Assembly (NCBI GenBank): GCA_017408325.1
Contig: JAFQUW010000110.1
Location: forward strand, 1-11,687
Length of the DNA stretch: 11,687 bases
Source: Clostridia bacterium
Lineage (GTDB): Bacteria > Bacillota > Clostridia > Oscillospirales > SIG627
Reading direction: 5' to 3'
The notes below the pieces were generated by a model. It saw only the letters and a list, made by a program, of their open reading frames with translations. It made no database searches and was not told the DNA's origin. This document shows positions 6,259-11,687 of the stretch, piece by piece. The position numbers and the translations under genes are program-made. Every line of letters begins with the position of its first letter. The first letter of the stretch is position 1.

Positions 6259-9200
6259 TTATTCCTCGCTGGTCTTTTTGCGTTTCGCACCCGTGACGAG
6301 TGCGCCGGAGGTCGCCACGAAGAGGAGCGCTGCCCAGAGCAGATGGTTCGTCGCATCTCCCGTCATCGGGGCGGGGCCCTGCGGATTCTGTCCCGGGTCC
6401 TTTTGCGGATCCTTCTTTCCGCCGTCCGATTCTTCCCCGCTCTCGGGAGTATCGTCGTAGACGTTCTCGAAGGCGAACACGCCGTCGCTCTCCTCGCCGC
6501 CGAGGGTCAGCGAGACGCAAAGCTCGTTGTTTGCGTTCAGGGTGACGGTAGCCGTGATCTCGTAGACCGTCTCGTCGTAGGTGACGTGCGCCTCTCCGGT
6601 ATCCACCTCGTAGAGCGTGAAGACGCGCGGGGAGGCAAGGTCGTCCTCGGTGAAGGTCAGGGTGAAGGAGGCGTGTCCCGCCTCGTCGCTCGTCGCGAGC
6701 AGTCGGTCGTCGCCCTCCTCCAGGAAGAAGACGAAGCCTTCCGCCGAGATCGTCTCGCTTCCGCGGTTGTCCACGGTCTTCTCGATCGCAAACGTCACGG
6801 AAACGTCGTCGGGTTTCGGTGTGAAGACGTTCTCAAAGCGCAGATCGCCCAAGGCCGCGTCCCCCACCTTCTGTACGACGGGCGTGCCGGCCGAAAGCTG
6901 TCCGAGACCGTCGTCCGTCACCTCGACGGTGACGTAGTAGACGGACGTGTCGTAGGTGACCCGTTCGGCGGCGGTGTCCTGCTCCTCCACGGTGAAGTAG
7001 TACGTCTTCGCCTCGGTCAGCAGGATCTCACCGAAGGAGAACGTTCCGTCTGCCTCGTTTTGTGCGGCAAGCGAGATGCCGTTTGTCACGGGGACGTGCG
7101 CGCCGTCGGTCTCGCTCAGCAGGAAGCGAAACTCATCTGCCTGTAGCGTGCGACCGGAAAGTTCCTTCTCGCCCGTCAGCTCAAAGGGCGCGCCCGCGGC
7201 CTCGTAGCGGTTTGTGAAATCAAGGTCTGCCACACCCTTTGAGGTGTTGGTCAGCTTGACCTCGGTCTCGATGCCGCCGACGCCGTCGTCGCGCACCGCG
7301 ACCTCGATCTCATATCGGGTCTGATCGTAGGTGACGCCCAAGAGCGTCTCGCCCGCGTTCTTTTCTAACAGGACGTAGTAGAAGGTCTCTCCGACGTCCT
7401 CTGTGCCGTAGTCCACCGAGATCGAATAGGCGTCGGAGACGTTTTGTGCGCTCTGCACGACACTCTTGCCCTCGGTGTCGTAGTCCGCGTCGGTCTCGTA
7501 GAGATAGAAGGTGAACTCCCCGTCCTCGGCCGCGCGCCCCTCCAGGGTCTTCTCACCCGAGAAGGTGACGGTCTCGCTGCCGCGGATCTCGTATTCGTTT
7601 AAGAACACGATCATCTGCTGCGGAGTCTTCTCTGCGTCGTAGAGATAGATCTCGGTCTGCAGCGTTCCGACCAGATCGTCCTCGACGTCGACGCGCACGT
7701 AGTAGACCGCGTCGTCGTAGGTGACGCCGTTGATCTGCGCGCCGCCGTCGGTCTCGCAGACCACGTAGTAGTAGCTGCCGGGGGTCTCGTAGGTGATCTC
7801 CTCAAAGGAGAACTTTCCGGTCGCGTCGTTCTTGACCGTCTCGGGCGTACCGAGCTTTTCCCAGGCCGCGTTGGACTCGTAGAGCTCAAAGGAGAAGTCC
7901 TCGCCGGAAAGCTCGCGGCCGACCATATCCTTCTTGCCGCTGATGGTCACCGTCGCGGCGGACGCCTCGTAGCGGTTGACGAAACGGATCTCGTTTGCAA
8001 CGCCGCCGAGCGCCGTCTCTTCGATCTCCCGATAGGTGACGTCCTCGACGAACAGCCCTCCAAGGCCGTCGTCCGAAACTAGAATGCTCGCAAAGAACTT
8101 CGTCTCGTCGTATTCCACACCCCAGCTCGCCGAGGAGTCGGCCGTGCGTTCGGTGATGCGGTAGTGGTACGTGCCCGCCTTCGTGTAGGTGATCTCGGGG
8201 AACGTGAAGACGCCGTCGGTGCCGTTTTTGGCCAGCATCGCAGCGCTCGCGGGCTTTGCCGCCCCGTTCGCCTCCGCCGCGACGAGCATAAAGGAGAACT
8301 CCTCGTTGACGAGTCTGCGTCCGACGAGCTCTTTGGTTCCGGAGAGCGCGTAAGACACGGGGGCCGCCTCGTAGCGGTTGACGAAGAGGATCTCATCTGC
8401 CACCAGGTTTTCCACGGAGTACTTTGCCTTCAGGCTGCCTGCCTCGTCGGTGACGTGCACGCGGATCAGGTAAACGGTCGCATCGGTGCTGACACCCCTC
8501 TCAGACGGTGAGGTCTCGCGCAAAAAGTAGAGGTAGCTTCCAACCTTCTCAAAGGTCAGCGCGTCCTCGAAGACGATCTCGGCGTTCGAGTCGCCGTCGG
8601 CATCCACGCCGCCGACGCTCTTTCCTCTCGTGACGGGATTGTGGTCCTCGTCCTCCAGAACGAAGGTGAACTCTTCCCCGTCCTTCATCTCGCGTCCCAC
8701 GAGGCTCTTCTGTGCGAAATCAAGTTTTAGCGTCGCCGGAGTCGGCAGGTAGACGTTGGTGAATTCCAATTCGCCGTCTGCATTCGTCTGTGTGTCGTAG
8801 GAAACCTCTGCGACGAGCGTGCCGCCCGCTCCGGCGCGCACGCTGACGTCGACGCGCACGACCTTGTCGGAGTAGGTCATTCGGTCGTTTGCGCCTTTGA
8901 TCTCCTGGACGTAGAAGGTGTAGTCACCGATCTTGTCGAAGACGATGTCAAACCAGCCCTCGCCGACGGAATCCGTCGGAGAGAACTCGATTTCCTTGAC
9001 GCCGTCGACGGCATCCGTAACCTCCGTGGTGCACTCTGCATCGGTGTACAGGCCGAACTCGTAGCCCGAAAGCGAGACTGCGGGGCTCTGTGCGTCGTTT
9101 TCCAAACGCTTCTGGACCTCCACGACCGCAAGGGCGGGGGATGTGACGTACTGGACGTTCGTGAAATCGGTCGTCACCTCATAGGTGCCGTTGACCGAGG

Positions 9201-11687
9201 GGAAGTCGCGGTTTGCGTGCTCGGAATGCACGCGCACGATCTCAAGCTCCCCGTCCATCTCTTCATCGGAGACGTAGACGGAGAAGGTGTGCCAGACGCT
9301 GTCGTAGAAGACGCCGCTTGGACGCTCCGTGCTTCCCACCGCGGGCTCAACCTCGATGACCTGATAGGCGTAGACGCCGGCCTTGTCGTATTCCTCGCCC
9401 GAAAGGTCGAAGGAGAAGGTCTTCTTCGCGTCGGAGAGGGTCACTTCCTCCACAAGCTCCCAGCCGTTTTCGCCGTAGCGCTCCAGGCGAACGGTGAAGG
9501 TTGAGGAGCCCCAGACGGCGTCGTTTCCGGCCTCATCGACGAAATGCTTCGTGCCGCCGACCTCCAGGTTGATGGGGTCGACCGGAGTCGGTGCATAGGT
9601 GTTCTTGACCTCGACGGAGACGATGCTGTTTTCCGCCACCGTCACGACGCCGTCGCCGAGGATCTCTTCCTCGTAATACGCGGCGGTAAAGCCCGCGCCC
9701 GGCGCCGATTCGACGACCGTCACCTGAGTTCCCTCCGGCAGACCGTAAACGTGAAGCGTCTCTTCCGCCTTCAGCGAAACGGAAAAGGAACCGTGTTCGT
9801 CCGTGCTCACGGAGGTCAGCGTATCGTTCGTTTTCTTGGCGGCAAAGGAGGCACTCGCGGTGCCGACACCCCGGAAGGTCACGGTCATTTCAAAGGAAAG
9901 ATCCTCGGGCAGCTCGTAGTCGCTTCCCAGAGAATGGAGTACTTCCTTGGAGAGGGCAAAGTCGCCTTTGCCGCGCACGGCGTTGACGAACACCGCCGAC
10001 TGCATCTCGCCTTCCGCGGTCACGAGGGTCAGATCGCTCATGCTCTGGCCGTTGATCGTTTCCACGACGTAGTCTGCCGTTTCCTCCTCGAACAGAAGGA
10101 AGCTTTCTCCCGCGGTCATCCCGCCGATGTAGAGCGTCATTCCCGCGCCGAGCAAGACGCGCGCGCGCCCGTTGGCAAACCGCACCTCAGTCGCCTCCTG
10201 CGCGCCGCCCTCATACACGAAGAGCGCGGGATAGGTCGCAGAGTCGTCGGGGTCGGTCGTGTTTTCCAACACGAAGGCGAAGAGCTCGTTCGGCTCCGCC
10301 GTGCCCACGGCCATTTGCTTTTGGAGCTTGATGCCGGTTTCGGGCATCATCGAAGCGACGCCGTTGTTGCCGAGCGTCGCGCCGACGTAGAAGAAGTAAC
10401 CGGTGTCGTCGAGGGCGTGGTTCTGCGTATCGACGAAGGGATACGAGCTCCACGGAAGAGTGCCCGTGGCGTTGGGGCTCTTTTCCCGTTCCATTCCGGA
10501 GAGATTGACGTGGACGCTGCCTGCGGGAACGACCCACGCATTCCCCTCTCTCCTCGCCGTATCCAGCGAAGCCTCCGCAAAGCGGCGGTAGACGGTCTTT
10601 GCCGTGACTGCCGAGCCGTTCTGTTCATACACGGTCATCTTGCGGTACATCGTGCCGGACGGCTTCTCGAAAGCGGTGTAAAGGGTTCCGTTCTCGTCGG
10701 AATAGACCACGGCATCCTCGGTGAAGTAATAGCGGTCGTTGCTTCTGGCGGGGTTGAAATAGGCGTAGGCGTTGACCTTTCCGTAGCCCGTCGTGTGGTC
10801 ACGCTCAAACCGATTCGCGTAGAAGCGCACCGAGCCGTCGGGGGCGGTGTTGTTTGCCAGATAGTCGTCGCTGACCAGATCCTGCAAAGTGAAGGGATTG
10901 AGCTTTTCGTCGAGTGCCACCTCGTACACAAGACGGATCGGATGCTGTGCACCGGAGAGGGAAAGCTCGGTCGGGTCCCCGTTTTCATCCAGCGTCACGC
11001 TGTAATTGACCACGGGCAGAAGCGCCGCAGGGACGGCGAGGGTCACGATCTCCTCTCCCGTCTTGAGATTCGTGCGCACCTGCACGGTCATGTACATCAT
11101 ATCGGACTCGGTCACACCGTGCTCCTCGTCGACCTCGCCGAGATAGCCGTAGCTCTTCACGGCAAACACCGCGTCCTCGTGCAAGGTGGTGATCCCCTTC
11201 TTCCAGAAGCCGAGGTATGTTCCGTCGGCATCGGCCTGCCAGCCGATGAAGTTCGAGAACTCGCCCGTTTCGGCGTTGTAGGCGATCTGTCCCGCGTCGT
11301 ACGCGAGACCGATCAAGGTGCGCGCCTCGTCGTCCGTGGAAAGTCCCAGACGTGCGCGGACGGCGGCGACCATCTCGTGTCCGAGCGCGGTCGGATGGTC
11401 GAAGGTGCCGAGTCTTCCGCCACCGGCGACGAAATTGGACGCAAGATCCGCGCCGGAAAACAGCGTGTTGTGGATCAGAACGCCCTTGACGTCCGTCACC
11501 TGCATATAGTCTCCGACACGGTCCACAAAGGAAACGTAGCCGGAAAGATCCTCGTTTTGCGCCACGAGCGTGGGATAGCTCTTACTGCGCAGCTCGATCT
11601 TCTCAACGATCGCACCGAACGCCTCGACGAGGCCGCCCGCGTCGGTGGAAAGAATGTAATCATCCACGTAATCGCGCGAGAGGACAA
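6259..11687 (-). CDS. Sortase-anchored giant adhesin with vWA end and about ten isopeptide-type domains (5' end outside window)
   Basis: The frame is open from the window edge to the TAA at 6261-6259. A GTG at 11667 has no ribosome site, and the frame continues upstream (LSRDYV before it), so the true start lies outside. Residues below count from the GTG codon. About 1-60 resemble the end of a von Willebrand A region followed by a GDYMQVxDVKGV segment typical of fimbrial vWA proteins; 60-442 hold a less recognisable region of the kind that follows vWA in such proteins. Then come two CnaB/DUF7601-like domains (443-698), eight Spy0128/FctA-like domains (699-1740), a Pro/Gly/Lys-rich wall spacer (1741-1765) and a sorting signal: APMTG (1766-1770), hydrophobic helix (1776-1792) and AKRKK tail. 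It should be covalently attached to peptidoglycan by a sortase and project a stiff stalk. It could alternatively be a pilus subunit; no sortase or second pilin is in view. Confidence 0.93.
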   Translation of the reverse strand, partial: VLSRDYVDDYILSTDAGGLVEAFGAIVEKIELRSKSYPTLVAQNEDLSGYVSFVDRVGDYMQVTDVKGVLIHNTLFSGADLASNFVAGGGRLGTFDHPTALGHEMVAAVRARLGLSTDDEARTLIGLAYDAGQIAYNAETGEFSNFIGWQADADGTYLGFWKKGITTLHEDAVFAVKSYGYLGEVDEEHGVTESDMMYMTVQVRTNLKTGEEIVTLAVPAALLPVVNYSVTLDENGDPTELSLSGAQHPIRLVYEVALDEKLNPFTLQDLVSDDYLANNTAPDGSVRFYANRFERDHTTGYGKVNAYAYFNPARSNDRYYFTEDAVVYSDENGTLYTAFEKPSGTMYRKMTVYEQNGSAVTAKTVYRRFAEASLDTARREGNAWVVPAGSVHVNLSGMEREKSPNATGTLPWSSYPFVDTQNHALDDTGYFFYVGATLGNNGVASMMPETGIKLQKQMAVGTAEPNELFAFVLENTTDPDDSATYPALFVYEGGAQEATEVRFANGRARVLLGAGMTLYIGGMTAGESFLLFEEETADYVVETINGQSMSDLTLVTAEGEMQSAVFVNAVRGKGDFALSKEVLHSLGSDYELPEDLSFEMTVTFRGVGTASASFAAKKTNDTLTSVSTDEHGSFSVSLKAEETLHVYGLPEGTQVTVVESAPGAGFTAAYYEEEILGDGVVTVAENSIVSVEVKNTYAPTPVDPINLEVGGTKHFVDEAGNDAVWGSSTFTVRLERYGENGWELVEEVTLSDAKKTFSFDLSGEEYDKAGVYAYQVIEVEPAVGSTERPSGVFYDSVWHTFSVYVSDEEMDGELEIVRVHSEHANRDFPSVNGTYEVTTDFTNVQYVTSPALAVVEVQKRLENDAQSPAVSLSGYEFGLYTDAECTTEVTDAVDGVKEIEFSPTDSVGEGWFDIVFDKIGDYTFYVQEIKGANDRMTYSDKVVRVDVSVRAGAGGTLVAEVSYDTQTNADGELEFTNVYLPTPATLKLDFAQKSLVGREMKDGEEFTFVLEDEDHNPVTRGKSVGGVDADGDSNAEIVFEDALTFEKVGSYLYFLRETSPSERGVSTDATVYLIRVHVTDEAGSLKAKYSVENLVADEILFVNRYEAAPVSYALSGTKELVGRRLVNEEFSFMLVAAEANGAAKPASAAMLAKNGTDGVFTFPEITYTKAGTYHYRITERTADSSASWGVEYDETKFFASILVSDDGLGGLFVEDVTYREIEETALGGVANEIRFVNRYEASAATVTISGKKDMVGRELSGEDFSFELYESNAAWEKLGTPETVKNDATGKFSFEEITYETPGSYYYVVCETDGGAQINGVTYDDAVYYVRVDVEDDLVGTLQTEIYLYDAEKTPQQMIVFLNEYEIRGSETVTFSGEKTLEGRAAEDGEFTFYLYETDADYDTEGKSVVQSAQNVSDAYSISVDYGTEDVGETFYYVLLEKNAGETLLGVTYDQTRYEIEVAVRDDGVGGIETEVKLTNTSKGVADLDFTNRYEAAGAPFELTGEKELSGRTLQADEFRFLLSETDGAHVPVTNGISLAAQNEADGTFSFGEILLTEAKTYYFTVEEQDTAAERVTYDTSVYYVTVEVTDDGLGQLSAGTPVVQKVGDAALGDLRFENVFTPKPDDVSVTFAIEKTVDNRGSETISAEGFVFFLEEGDDRLLATSDEAGHASFTLTFTEDDLASPRVFTLYEVDTGEAHVTYDETVYEITATVTLNANNELCVSLTLGGEESDGVFAFENVYDDTPESGEESDGGKKDPQKDPGQNPQGPAPMTGDATNHLLWAALLFVATSGALVTGAKRKKTSEE
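6262..6447 (-). other. Wall spacer and LPXTG-like sorting signal
   Basis: After the last repeat the chain turns into a charged, Gly/Pro/Lys-rich spacer (GGKKDPQKDPGQNPQGP), then APMTGD in place of LPXTG, about 17 hydrophobic residues (LLWAALLFVATSGALV) and the positive tail KRKKTSEE. This three-part signal is what sortases recognise. Loss of the leading Leu is common in xPxTGD signals of Clostridia, so the signal is probably used by a matching sortase encoded elsewhere. Confidence 0.88.
6448..9573 (-). repeat. Array of eight Spy0128/FctA-like pilin isopeptide domains
   Basis: Eight units of about 121-145 residues lie at 9139-9573, 8734-9138, 8359-8733, 7957-8358, 7576-7956, 7192-7575, 6811-7191 and 6448-6810. 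The typical unit opens with G-x-K-x-L-x-GR and EFxFxL, continues with FxF-I and a GxYYY-V-E strand, then a VTYDxxxYxVxVxVxDDGxG stretch, and ends F-x-N-x-Y. The candidate bond residues (Lys/Glu/Asn) are K707/E772/N837, K853/E922/N971, K987/E1051/N1097, K1112/E1173/N1231, K1246/E1305/N1357, K1373/E1435/N1486, K1501/E1562/N1613 and K1630/E1687/N1735. Units 3-7 are most alike; units 1, 2 and 8 lack the GR motif. In Spy0128 such bonds give heat and protease resistance. Confidence 0.85.
9574..10341 (-). repeat. Two CnaB/DUF7601-like isopeptide domains of the adhesin
   Basis: Residues 443-565 and 566-698 share an opening (L-x-K), a middle acidic residue and a closing V-x-N strand. The second has K574 (ALSKEV), E653 (VTVVESAPGAGFTA, after LPEGTQ) and N689 (VEVKNTY), the classic Lys-Glu-Asn set for a self-formed isopeptide bond. 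The first has K450, E527 or E528, and N562 (AVFVNAV). Bond formation is inferred from family knowledge, not seen. Confidence 0.72.

Noticed and set aside
6226..7146. A 306-codon plus-strand open frame over the adhesin 3' end
   Set aside because: It overlaps the bidirectional terminator, lies antisense to clear FctA-like repeats and has no domain sense; a composition artefact.
11665..11667. GTG at 11667 as start of the adhesin
   Set aside because: No Shine-Dalgarno precedes it, no signal peptide follows, the frame continues upstream to the window edge, and the sequence begins in the middle of a vWA-like region. The true start is outside.

Overview
The window looks like chromosomal DNA of a Gram-positive, probably gut-associated Clostridia-type bacterium (Bacillota). 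The signs are strong GGAGG-type ribosome sites, a YSIRK-less sortase-anchored surface protein, BspA-like leucine-rich repeats, a type I dockerin and an InlB-type repeat. The organism cannot be named from sequence alone. There are only three real genes. Two are very large surface or secreted proteins that run off opposite ends of the window; between them sits a stand-alone ABC exporter.

Layout. (1) Positions 1-4167, minus strand: an N-terminally complete, C-terminally cut secreted modular protein of at least 1389 residues. Its order is signal peptide, M23 (LytM-type) endopeptidase, SH3-like domain flanked by Cys pairs, peptidoglycan-binding domain, two Fn3-like repeats, two leucine-rich blocks, dockerin, InlB-like repeat and a Trp/Ser-rich tail. 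(2) Positions 4168-4477: a divergent intergenic region. On the minus strand it carries a sigma-A-like promoter and a roughly 175-nt leader. The leader starts with a 107-nt long-range inverted repeat and ends in an intrinsic-terminator hairpin placed directly before the Shine-Dalgarno sequence of the M23 gene. On the plus strand it carries an extended -10 promoter for the ABC gene. (3) Positions 4478-6199, plus strand: a complete 573-residue ABC exporter half-transporter, followed by a bidirectional terminator. (4) Positions 6259-11687, minus strand: the C-terminal 1800-odd residues of a cell-wall-anchored protein with the end of a von Willebrand A region, about ten tandem isopeptide-type domains (two CnaB/DUF7601-like and eight Spy0128/FctA-like) and an LPXTG-like sorting signal.

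How they relate. The M23 protein should bind and cut peptidoglycan, and its dockerin could dock it to a cohesin-bearing partner encoded elsewhere. The minus-strand adhesin should be attached to the wall by a sortase that is not in this window. The exporter's substrate is unknown and no operon link joins the three genes. The M23 gene is visibly lower in GC (mid-40s percent in sampled lines) than the ABC and adhesin genes (about 60-65 percent in sampled lines).

The most notable object is the leader at 4186-4343. Its architecture (transcript start at the base of a long stem, then a C(UUCG)G terminator, then the ribosome site) suggests a cis-acting attenuator or riboswitch-like element, or a small RNA read through into the gene. 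It matches no RNA class that I recognise.
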